Below are positions 1 through 6,220 of a stretch of DNA of 64,000 nucleotides, piece by piece. The DNA comes from Thiomonas sp. X19 (GTDB lineage: Bacteria > Pseudomonadota > Gammaproteobacteria > Burkholderiales > Burkholderiaceae_C), in the NCBI RefSeq assembly GCF_900089495.1, contig NZ_LT605203.1:3568179-3632178 (forward strand). The letters run 5' to 3'. The notes beneath the pieces were generated by a model. It searched no databases, had not been told where the DNA came from, and was given only the letters and a program-made list of their open reading frames with translations. Each line of letters starts with the position of its first letter. The stretch's first letter is position 1. The position numbers and the translations under genes were made by a program.

Positions 1-221
1 GAGACGGAAAGGTCGAGCACGCTAAGGTTTGAATACCCGCGGTCAAGCAAGTCGTCCACGAGCGTGGAGGCACCCCCGCCGACATCGATGATTGATGCGG
101 CAAATGGAACACCGGACGCCTGGATGAGCCAAACCGACTGCTCGGCATGCTCTTGGAACCAACTGACCGTGTTGGTCGGTTTTGTTGCGTAAACGTGCTC
201 CCAGTGTTTCTTGAGTTCCAT
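1..221 (-). CDS. Class I SAM-dependent methyltransferase, N-terminal part (runs off window)
   Basis: The reverse strand reads an open frame from an ATG at 219-221 to the window edge, 73 codons. It begins MELKKHWEHVYATKP and reaches a glycine-rich DVGGGAST motif at about residues 47-54, followed by a 'LSVLDLS' strand. That is the motif I/II arrangement of a class I methyltransferase that binds S-adenosylmethionine. A GAGG ribosome binding site lies about 7 bases before the ATG, which supports this start. The substrate cannot be told because the C-terminal part is missing. The gene is separated from the IS by about 340 bases of apparently non-functional DNA. Confidence 0.75.
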   Translation of the reverse strand, partial: MELKKHWEHVYATKPTNTVSWFQEHAEQSVWLIQASGVPFAASIIDVGGGASTLVDDLLDRGYSNLSVLDLSV

Positions 222-559
222 GGTGATTCCTCATTCGGTGGTGGAGGGTCAACTCGTGTTGTGGGGGGCGCCACGCCTTGTCACCCTAATCTGGCGGCAA
301 GGGCGCCATAAAACCAGACCAATTGCGCCATTCGGCCTGGTTTTTCGGATTCCGCTCCGGGCTGGGAGGCGCTCGTGGTGAGCTTATCGAGTTTTCACGA
401 CGTTGGGTGCCACGCGGCGCCACCCTTCCACGCAGGGTTCAGTCTGGAGCTTTCTTGCGGATGCCTTCGCGCCCCAGCGTGCGACGGCATAGCCATCACG
501 CCCCACAAACAGAACCGTTCCGCTCACTCGAGGGGTGTGGCGGAGTATTTTCTAATTCA
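222..559. other. Gene-free stretch with a possible ORF remnant
   Basis: No convincing gene is seen between the methyltransferase start and the insertion sequence. On the reverse strand one frame stays open from the IS edge (about 559) to a TAA at 384-386, about 50 codons, with coding-like residues including GTVLFVGRDGYAVARWG. It has no start of its own and could be the 3' tail of a gene cut by the IS. I do not recognise it. It does not resemble the ANTAR C-terminus expected for the missing part of amiR. Confidence 0.35.
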
Positions 560-581
560 GGAATGAGCCTGAAGCCAGGTT
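560..581 (+). repeat. Left terminal inverted repeat of the IS
   Basis: The sequence GGAATGAGCCTGAAGCCAGG starts the element. Its first 13 bases match, inverted, the outer right copy at 2151-2163. The block ATGAGCCTGAAG matches, inverted, the inner right copy at 2114-2125. Confidence 0.65.
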
Positions 582-798
582 GAGTTGGGTTCTTTGAAGT
601 CGGGTTGATCGAAGTTGAAAGGGTCAGTGTAAAGAGGGTTGGGTTGTGGCTTGGACCTTTGATTGGAAGGCCCCTGCCAGGCCGCCGGAGGCCCCCCTCC
701 AGTCTTGCTGCAAGCACTGCCCACGCGCGCCGTCTTTTCTGTTTGGATCTGAGCGGGTTGGGATGGATCCGTTCCCCGCGGCGCAGAGTGGCCCCCTG

Positions 799-2058
799 TC
801 AGGCCTGTTGCCGTGGCGCGTTGAACCGCGCAAAGAGCGCCGCCTTGGCCTGCTGCATGGCCTGAGCGGCGGCCAGATCGGTTTGCGCAGCCGCCTGAGC
901 CTGCAAAGCGTCTAGCGTGATGCCTGCCTTGAAGCGCACCAAGCCCTGCGCACTGAGCTGCGCCAGGCAAGCCAGGGGCGTCTTCACATCGGCGTGGGCG
1001 TAGCGCTTGACGATCTTGCCCTTGGGGCTGGTGATCTCCGTGGCAAACAAGCACGGACGATGCCCATTGAGCCAAGGGTTGAAGACCGTTTGGTAGAAGG
1101 CATTGATCCTCTGGGCATACTGCTGCGGGATGTGGCTGTACCCCATGTGTTTGCGCACCACGCTGGCGTTCTTGCTCTCGGCCAGCGCGTTATCGTTGCT
1201 GTGGCGGGAGCGGGACTTGGTCTGCTCGATCCGCAGCTTCTCCAGCATCTTGGTCACGCGGGCGTTGATGTATTCCGAGCCGTTGTCCGAATGAAAGCCT
1301 GCGATCTCGAAAGGAAACTGGGCGATGACCAGGGCCAGCACGGGCAACAGATACGCCTCGCTGATGCCCTGCACGCAAGCCTGCACCTGCCATTGGCTGA
1401 CCGCATCCACGCAGGTGATGTGATACACCCCCTTGATGCCGTCCTGGTCGCCCTGGTGCACGGTATCGATGCGCACAAAGCCTGCGCGTCCCTGGGGTTG
1501 CGGTGCGCGCCGCGTGCCAATGGGGTTGTTCACCGGGCGGGTCTTGGTGACATGCAGGCGCTGGGCGCGGTAGCCAGCGCTCTTGCGCAGGTTGTACAGG
1601 TGCGAGACTGACAGCGTGGCCAGGCGGGCATAGCGCGCGTCGCCATAGACGTGGTAGGCCCGCTGCAGCAGGTGCGCGATGGCCGGGCCGCAGACATCCT
1701 CATGGGCGCGGTCCATCTCCACGAGCAGCGTCACATCGCCGGGCGTGAACTTGCGGGCAAAGGGGGCTGCCGGGGCGCCGTAACGCTTGACCAGCGGCTC
1801 TGCGGCCAGGCGGTTGGCCTGCCACCGGCGCACCAGGCGCGTGAGTTGCGCGCGGCTGTAACCGCTGGTGTGACGCAAATAGGCCAGCACCACCCCGCGT
1901 TCACACTTGGTGCGTCGGGGGTAGTCAAGCCGCCGCAGAACCCGACTGATGTGGGCGTAGCGCTGCGCATCGTCGCCGTGCGGTGAAAACGCAACTTGTG
2001 CATTGGCGCTGAGAAATTGCTCGAGTTGCGCGATTGTGGTCAGTCGCGTGTCGTCCAT
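799..2058 (-). CDS. IS transposase, integrase (rve) catalytic core
   Basis: This is a 419-residue transposase that would cut and join the ends of the surrounding IS. The first 120 residues look like a helix-turn-helix DNA-binding region (TSGYSRAQLTRLVRRW). The RNase H-like core follows, with the acidic triad visible as VRIDTVHQG (Asp), GFHSDNGSEY (Asp) and DNALAESKN (Glu). The Leu/Ala/Gln-rich C-terminus is a tail. The start is taken at the ATG at 2056-2058 (MDDTRLTT), with an AGGATGG upstream. In-frame starts at 2070 and 2085 are also possible. The gene appears intact, so the copy may be active. Confidence 0.85.
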   Translation of the reverse strand: MDDTRLTTIAQLEQFLSANAQVAFSPHGDDAQRYAHISRVLRRLDYPRRTKCERGVVLAYLRHTSGYSRAQLTRLVRRWQANRLAAEPLVKRYGAPAAPFARKFTPGDVTLLVEMDRAHEDVCGPAIAHLLQRAYHVYGDARYARLATLSVSHLYNLRKSAGYRAQRLHVTKTRPVNNPIGTRRAPQPQGRAGFVRIDTVHQGDQDGIKGVYHITCVDAVSQWQVQACVQGISEAYLLPVLALVIAQFPFEIAGFHSDNGSEYINARVTKMLEKLRIEQTKSRSRHSNDNALAESKNASVVRKHMGYSHIPQQYAQRINAFYQTVFNPWLNGHRPCLFATEITSPKGKIVKRYAHADVKTPLACLAQLSAQGLVRFKAGITLDALQAQAAAQTDLAAAQAMQQAKAALFARFNAPRQQA

Positions 2059-2106
2059 GTTGATCACCATCCTGTGGATGATCAACCCGCTTGAAACTCA
2101 GACCCG

Positions 2107-2163
2107 AACCCGCCTTCAGGCTCATCCCTCGATGGAAAGACGCGCCTCGCTCAGGCTCATTCC
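2107..2163 (-). repeat. Right end of the IS with two tandem terminal-repeat copies
   Basis: Two inverted copies of the left end lie here. The inner copy is at about 2107-2128 (contains CTTCAGGCTCAT) and the outer copy is at 2150-2163 (contains TCAGGCTCATTCC). They are about 35 bp apart. The outer copy abuts amiR coding sequence and is the more likely true terminus. The inner one may be an extra transposase-binding site. Confidence 0.55.
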
Positions 2164-2394
2164 ACGTTGGACAAGGCTGGGTCTGATCGCCAGAAAGACC
2201 ACTTCCGTACGCTCGGGCAAAACCGGCAGCGGGGGCCAGAATGCCTGGACCTGGCATCCAATGCGTTGCAACTGCTGAATCAACTGCAAGCCATCCTGAT
2301 TGTCCGGATGGAACACCAGAACCTTGATATCCCGGAGATCTTTCAATGGCGCTTGCGCGTCGAGAACTCTGGATCGCCTCCTGACTCGCTCCAC
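2164..2394 (-). pseudogene. amiR: amiR antiterminator, 5' part only, truncated by the IS
   Basis: The first 77 codons match the receiver-like N-terminal domain of AmiR, the RNA-binding antiterminator that switches on amidase-type operons. Recognisable pieces are LRDIKVLVFHP, QLQRIGCQVQ and FWPPLP, and they align well with Pseudomonas AmiR as remembered. The start is a GTG at 2392-2394, two bases after the amiC stop, which is the usual coupled order. Homology ends where the IS terminus begins (2163), so the coiled coil and the RNA-binding ANTAR domain are lost. The remnant should not work as an antiterminator. Confidence 0.8.
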
Positions 2395-2396
2395 CT

Positions 2397-3551
2397 TCAG
2401 ATCTCCAGATTGTCAATCCTCGCCGCCCAGTCGCCCAAGGAGTGAGTCACCAAATAGGGATCCGGGTGCACGGCACGACGCGCCTCGCGAACAATCGTGA
2501 ATTGCCCCTTCGAGTTCGCGATGCCGATTCGCGGGTAAAGGCAAGTATGGTGATTGCTCGGCTCGATTCGTATCCGGCCCTGCGGCGCCTCGAACTCGCT
2601 TCCCAGCACAAAGGGCAGGATCGCGGCAATTTCGTCACTACCCGATTTTCTCATTGCGTTGGCGAAGATGTGTACCTGGAAAAACGACGCTTCCCAACAC
2701 ATATTTGGGACGCAGAGATCCCCGAAGCCTGCGTTGTATCTCGCCAAGCAACTTCGATTTGCCTCGGACTCGATGCTCTGAAAATAGGGGGCAGACGTAA
2801 AATGCCCCGCAGCAATATTGGCCCCCATCTGCGAGATCTCCGCCTCCGAGGTCGTGAGACTGGCTATCGGCATTTGCTTGGGGCTGAGACCGGCCTCCGC
2901 ATAGGCGCGATACAACAGAGTGGTGGAATCACCAACCACCGTCGAGAAAATAAAATCCGGCTTCTTTGCCTGGACGTCACGGATCACGTTCTGGAAGTGC
3001 TTGAAATCTGCCGTCAGCGGAACGTATACCTCGGCCAATTTCTTGCTGTCGGGGTGCTGCTGGACCAACTCACCCATGATCCGATTGGATTCGTAGGGAT
3101 AGATGTAATCGGAACCCACCAGATAAACCCTGGCGCCGAAATTGGAAACCATAAACTCAGCCAGTTGCACGCTGTTCTGGTTCGGCGCAGCGCCCGTATA
3201 GATAACGTTGTTCGAGAACTCGAAGCCCTCGTAGAGGGTTGGGTAGAACAACAGTTTGTTCCATTTCTCGATGATTGGGATGACCGCCTTCCGACTACTG
3301 GACATGTAGCAGCCGAAGATGACGTTAACCTTGTCCCTCGTGATCAATCGCTCTGCCAGCCGCGCGTACATCGCGGGATCCGACTGAGCGTCGTAGCGCA
3401 CTGGGAGGAGTTCACGACCATCGATCCCCCCCTGCTTGTTGATATCGTCGACGGCCAGTAGCGCCCCCTGGAGCTGCGAGCGTCCGATCGTTGAGGTAGC
3501 TCCGCTATCAGAGAAAAGAAGGCCAATTTTTACAGGATCTTTGTTTGACAC
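2397..3551 (-). CDS. amiC: AmiC-like ligand-sensing negative regulator
   Basis: The protein is 384 residues, the usual AmiC length, with a periplasmic-binding-protein fold but no signal peptide, as expected for a cytoplasmic sensor. Family marks are KIGLLFSDSG near the start, FGCYMSSSRKAV, LFYPTLYEGFE, GAAPNQNSVQLAEF, GSDYIYPYE, FSTVVGDSTT and ASLTTSEAE. AmiC binds small amides and normally holds AmiR inactive until inducer arrives. Here its partner is truncated and no amidase or transporter operon is present. The start is a GTG at 3549-3551 that overlaps the start of the island DNA by a few bases, so the native promoter and possibly the first codons were lost. It is probably an orphan relic that is still open. 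Confidence 0.82.
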   Translation of the reverse strand: MSNKDPVKIGLLFSDSGATSTIGRSQLQGALLAVDDINKQGGIDGRELLPVRYDAQSDPAMYARLAERLITRDKVNVIFGCYMSSSRKAVIPIIEKWNKLLFYPTLYEGFEFSNNVIYTGAAPNQNSVQLAEFMVSNFGARVYLVGSDYIYPYESNRIMGELVQQHPDSKKLAEVYVPLTADFKHFQNVIRDVQAKKPDFIFSTVVGDSTTLLYRAYAEAGLSPKQMPIASLTTSEAEISQMGANIAAGHFTSAPYFQSIESEANRSCLARYNAGFGDLCVPNMCWEASFFQVHIFANAMRKSGSDEIAAILPFVLGSEFEAPQGRIRIEPSNHHTCLYPRIGIANSKGQFTIVREARRAVHPDPYLVTHSLGDWAARIDNLEI

Positions 3552-3787
3552 TGCACCAGATCATCCCCTTGGCCGAGACCACAATCTACGAGATGGAACG
3601 CCGCGGTGAATTCCCGCGGCGCTTCAACCTGACGCCGCGCTGCGTGGTCTGGGACCTGGACGAGGTGGAAGCCTGGATCGACGCGCGCAAGCAAGCGGCC
3701 CAGGCTGGCTCCATGGGGCCAGCATCAGGCCCGAATGTACGACTGCGCAGGAACCGCCCGGTCCGGAAGGCATCGAGCCTGGCCTGA
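3545..3787 (+). CDS. AlpA-family regulator, 5' end apparently lost
   Basis: This small DNA-binding protein of the AlpA/MerR-like type is often found beside P4-type integrases, where it acts as an excisionase or island activator. The helix-turn-helix is visible as IIPLAETTIYEMERRGEFPRR, then the typical 'VVWDLDEVEAWIDARK' ending. Relatives carry several extra residues before LHQIIPL. Here those fall in the reverse strand of amiC, and only a TTG at 3545 could start translation. No ribosome binding site is seen. The gene looks cut at the junction with amiC. It converges on the HTH gene ending at 3801. Confidence 0.65.
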   Translation: MTLHQIIPLAETTIYEMERRGEFPRRFNLTPRCVVWDLDEVEAWIDARKQAAQAGSMGPASGPNVRLRRNRPVRKASSLA

Positions 3788-3800
3788 TGCTGGAGCACGG

Positions 3801-4325
3801 TCAGCCGACCAGCGCGTTCAACTCCCGAGCGGCCTTCGTCGGAAGCCAACGGGCCTCCTTGGCCAGGTTGACCTGCAGCGCCACCTTCGAGACTTCCAGC
3901 ACGCTTCGCTCCAGCGGGTAGCCACCTTTGGCTTCCAGCCAGGCCAATACTTCCGCGAGATGCCAGATCGACGCGCTGCCCTCGTGGACGGGCGCCGGGA
4001 AGCTGCCGGGGTGGGCGAGCATGAGCTTGCGCATGTTCTGGCGCGACACGCCCACGACTTCCGCGACATCGGTGAGGCCCACGAAATCCGGCGCCGCCTC
4101 GATCAGCCGCGCGGACGGGATGGCGCGCTTGACGTCCGCCAACGCGCTGCGCACGGCGGCCTCGGCACTGTCGGCCGCGCGCGTGAACTCCAGCGCCAGC
4201 CGGCCCGGCTGCCCGATGCCGACCAGCGCATCGTCGCAACCCGCCTCGCCCAGACGCTCCACCAGGACGTCCGGATCGTCGTCGTGCTCGGCGAGCCGGT
4301 ATTTCAGGGTGAAGATGTATTCCAT
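3801..4325 (-). CDS. HTH DNA-binding protein, antitoxin-like partner of the upstream gene
   Basis: The protein is 174 residues in two parts. Residues 1-85 form a compact alpha/beta domain (MEYIFTLKYRLAEHDDD, then 'CDDALVGIGQPGRLALEFTR') that vaguely recalls HicB-type domains. Residues 86-115 hold a clear helix-turn-helix (LTDVAEVVGVSRQNMRKLM), followed by FPAPVHEGSASIWHLAEVLAWL, typical of AlpA or excisionase-like HTH proteins. The start codon is 3 bases after the restored stop of the upstream small gene, so the two are co-transcribed. Its likely job is repression of its own operon, and possibly neutralising the neighbour. The functional assignment is inference; the HTH is seen directly. Confidence 0.65.
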   Translation of the reverse strand: MEYIFTLKYRLAEHDDDPDVLVERLGEAGCDDALVGIGQPGRLALEFTRAADSAEAAVRSALADVKRAIPSARLIEAAPDFVGLTDVAEVVGVSRQNMRKLMLAHPGSFPAPVHEGSASIWHLAEVLAWLEAKGGYPLERSVLEVSKVALQVNLAKEARWLPTKAARELNALVG

Positions 4326-4328
4326 GCG

Positions 4329-4606
4329 TCACTCTTCGGAGGTCGAGCCGGCTTCGCGCTGCCGCTTGTGGCTCGTGCAGTTGTCCACGACCCGCCGCAG
4401 CGCCCGTGCGTGGTTGCCGGGGTTCTTCGGCGTGTGCTCCACACGCTGGTGATGCAGAACTCGCCGCAGCGGCATGCGTCATCGTCGTAGGGGCAGTAGA
4501 TCCTGCCCCAGGCGTGACCGCCGCCAGCCTCGACGCGCCAGCCCTGCGCTTCCGCGCGCCTGAGCGCTTCCTCGACTTCCTGCTTCGGATGCGGCGGACG
4601 AGCCAT
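4329..4606 (-). pseudogene. HicA-like small Cys-rich protein, frameshifted
   Basis: The frame starts MARPPHPKQEVEEALRRAEA, then 'GWRVEAGGGHAWGRIYCP' and a Cys cluster (CPYDDDACRCGEFC). After ITSVW the frame goes out of phase. Reading in the next frame from about 4435 gives TPKNPGNHARALRRVVDNC and a natural stop at 4329-4331, 3 bases before the next gene. The cause looks like a duplicated dinucleotide (GTGT at 4432-4435). Unshifted translation would run to 4304 with an unrelated tail. The helix, Gly-His strand and helix order recalls HicA mRNA interferases, but this is a weak, motif-level similarity. With the frameshift the gene is probably inactive. Confidence 0.6.
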
Positions 4607-4632
4607 TCAACGTTTCCAGTATGGATTCAGAT

Positions 4633-4666
4633 AGCAAGGTTGTCAAGTGACTGTGACAACCTTGCT
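4633..4666. promoter_or_regulatory. 13-bp perfect inverted repeat upstream of the HicA-like/HTH pair
   Basis: AGCAAGGTTGTCA (4633-4645) and its exact complement (4654-4666) flank an 8-base spacer. The repeat sits 27 bases before the start of the small gene (4606) and overlaps the integrase stop codon (4666-4668). It could be the operator bound by the HTH partner, or a transcript-end hairpin for the integrase. There is no T-run, which slightly favours an operator. Confidence 0.6.
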
Positions 4667-5921
4667 CAAACCCATGCGCTCAGCACCGGCACGGTCATGT
4701 TGCTCGGCAACAGCGTGGGCGTATAACTGCCGCCCAACACCCAGGCGTCCACCAAGTTGGCCCACTCCTGCAGCATGTGGCGCCGCTGCTCGGCGTACTC
4801 GGCCTTGTTGTAGATCGAACGCGAGGAACGGCCGTCCTCGTGCGCCAGGCACTTCTCGATCCAGTCGCGGTTGAAACCAATCTCGTTGAGCAACGTGGAA
4901 CCGGTGCGGCGCAAGTCGTGCACCGTGAACGGTTCCAGCGGCAGGCCAGCCGCCTTCGCGCGTTCCGAGACGATCTGGGTGACGCGGTTCAGCGTCGCAT
5001 GCGACATGCAGCGGTCAGCGTCGTAGCGGGACGGCAGGACGAACTTCGAGCCCGCGGCGCAGGTATGCAGGGCGACGAAGATGTCCAGTACCTGCCGCGA
5101 CAGATAGACGTTGTGCGGGTTGCGCCCCTTCATCCGGTGCTTCGGGATCGTCCACAGCGCGCGCTCGAAATCGACCTCATCCCAGGTCGCCTCGATCAGC
5201 TCGCTCTTGCGCACCAGCGTCAGCACGATCAGGCGCAGCGCCAGGCGGATGGTCGGATACGTGGCCACCGATTCCATCTGTCGGTACATCAGCCGGATCT
5301 CGGCCGGCGACAGCGCGCGGTCCTTCGGCACGAAGGTCGCGATCGAGGCCGCCCCCACGTCGTCGGCCGGGTTGGCGACCTTCTCCCCATGCAGGATGGC
5401 GAAGGCATAGACCTGCCTCACGATGTCGCGGATGTGCACGGCCGTGGCCGGTGCGCCGCGGGCCTTGACCTTGTTGCACAGCGCGCGCAGGTCGTCGGCG
5501 CCGATCTCGGTGAGCAGCCGGTTCTTGAACGCCGGCAGGATGTCGCGCTCGACGATGCTCTTGCGCATCGACCGGGTGCTGTCGGCCATCTTTGCGTCCT
5601 GCAGCCACCGCCCGGTCATGTCGCCGAAGGTCTTGGCCGCCGTCAGGCGGCGCTTCTCCCGCTGCTTCTCGTGCGCCGGCGACCGCCCTTCAGCGACGGG
5701 CCGCTTGGCGTCCAGCAGCTTCTCCCTGGCGAGCGCCAGCGAAATCCCGGCCGGCCCATAGCGGCCGATGGTCAGCGTCTCGCGGCGCCCGTTGAGACGG
5801 TAGTCGTAGCGGAACGTGAGGTACCGGCCGTGGATATCGTCACGTACATGCCGTCGCGGTCAAAAGCCTTGTACGGCGCGGACTTGGGCTTGAGGTTGCG
5901 TAGCGCTGTGTCGGTCAACAT
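4666..5921 (-). pseudogene. P4-type tyrosine recombinase/integrase, frameshifted
   Basis: The full-length family shape is about 415 residues. The N-terminal arm-binding domain starts MLTDTALRNLKPKSAPY at the ATG 5919-5921, with AGGAGG 9 bases upstream. After VTISTAGT (about residue 33) the frame is broken near 5819. The next frame continues with FRYDYRLNGRRETLTIGRYG and then the core domain ending at 4666. One base appears to be missing. Catalytic residues are present in the core: RKSELIEATW (Arg), FTVHDLRRTG (His-x-x-Arg), CLAHEDG (His) and SIYNKAEY (Tyr). Unless the break is a sequence error, no complete integrase is made; the downstream frame from the ATG at 5619 lacks the arm-binding domain. 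Confidence 0.85.
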
Positions 5922-5952
5922 CGAGGTTTTCCTCCTGTTCGAGACGGTTCTT

Positions 5953-6093
5953 ACCGTCAGGGGTCAGGAAACCTGATGATGCCGGGGAACCCGCATGAAA
6001 CCTAGGTTTTCGGGAGGATTTTTACCGTCATGACCGAAATAGGCATGACGGTCAACGGGAGGGTCTTAATCGGAGCTTCGCAGACTACCGTCA
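5953..6093. repeat. Four copies of ACCGTCA between integrase and guaA
   Basis: ACCGTCA occurs at 5953-5959, 6024-6030 and 6087-6093 on the plus strand. Its complement TGACGGT is at 6046-6052. The 6024 and 6046 copies face each other. This AT-richer region lies between the integrase start and the guaA stop, where arm-type integrase sites and excisionase sites are expected. The remaining sequence to 6220 shows nothing coding. Confidence 0.5.
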
Positions 6094-6220
6094 ACTTGAC
6101 CGCCACCTTGTCGCGCTTGCCACCGATAGCTGGCGATAGGTGTGGAGACGCAAGTATTGATAAATCAATACGTTATGACGCTTTTTGGATAGCTGCCGAT
6201 CGTCCCCGAAGGACCTCAAA

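Larger units (their letters stand above)
560..2163. mobile_element. Insertion sequence with rve-type DDE transposase
   Basis: One transposase gene is enclosed by inverted sequences. The left end (560-572) reads GGAATGAGCCTGA, and the same 13 bases occur inverted at 2151-2163. A second, longer but imperfect inverted copy lies just inside at about 2107-2128. About 240 non-coding bases lie between the left end and the transposase stop. The element ends exactly where amiR homology ends (2164). No target-site duplication is visible between the two flanks, which suggests a deletion next to the IS. The family was not determined; the integrase-like catalytic core fits an IS481/ISNCY-like assignment. 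Confidence 0.7.
3545..6220. mobile_element. Genomic-island remnant abutting the guaA 3' end
   Basis: The block between the amiC junction and the guaA stop holds an AlpA-type gene, a HicA-like/HTH pair and a P4-type integrase. This is a normal integrase-proximal set for an island. The integrase points away from guaA, with about 300 bases between. The 3' end of guaA is an established island attachment site. Two genes carry frameshifts, the AlpA gene is truncated, and no second copy of the guaA tail is seen in the window. The element therefore looks immobile and partly deleted. The left boundary is the inferred junction; the right boundary is approximate. Confidence 0.6.

Noticed and set aside
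3586..4482. 298-codon open frame on the minus strand
   Set aside because: It overlaps the AlpA-like, HTH and HicA-like genes in another frame and is Arg/Ala-rich low complexity.
4304..4606. Uncorrected 100-codon version of the HicA-like gene
   Set aside because: The last 40 residues are out-of-frame Thr/Ser/Arg-rich sequence; the next frame supplies the natural end. Programmed frameshifting was considered, but there is no slippery heptamer.
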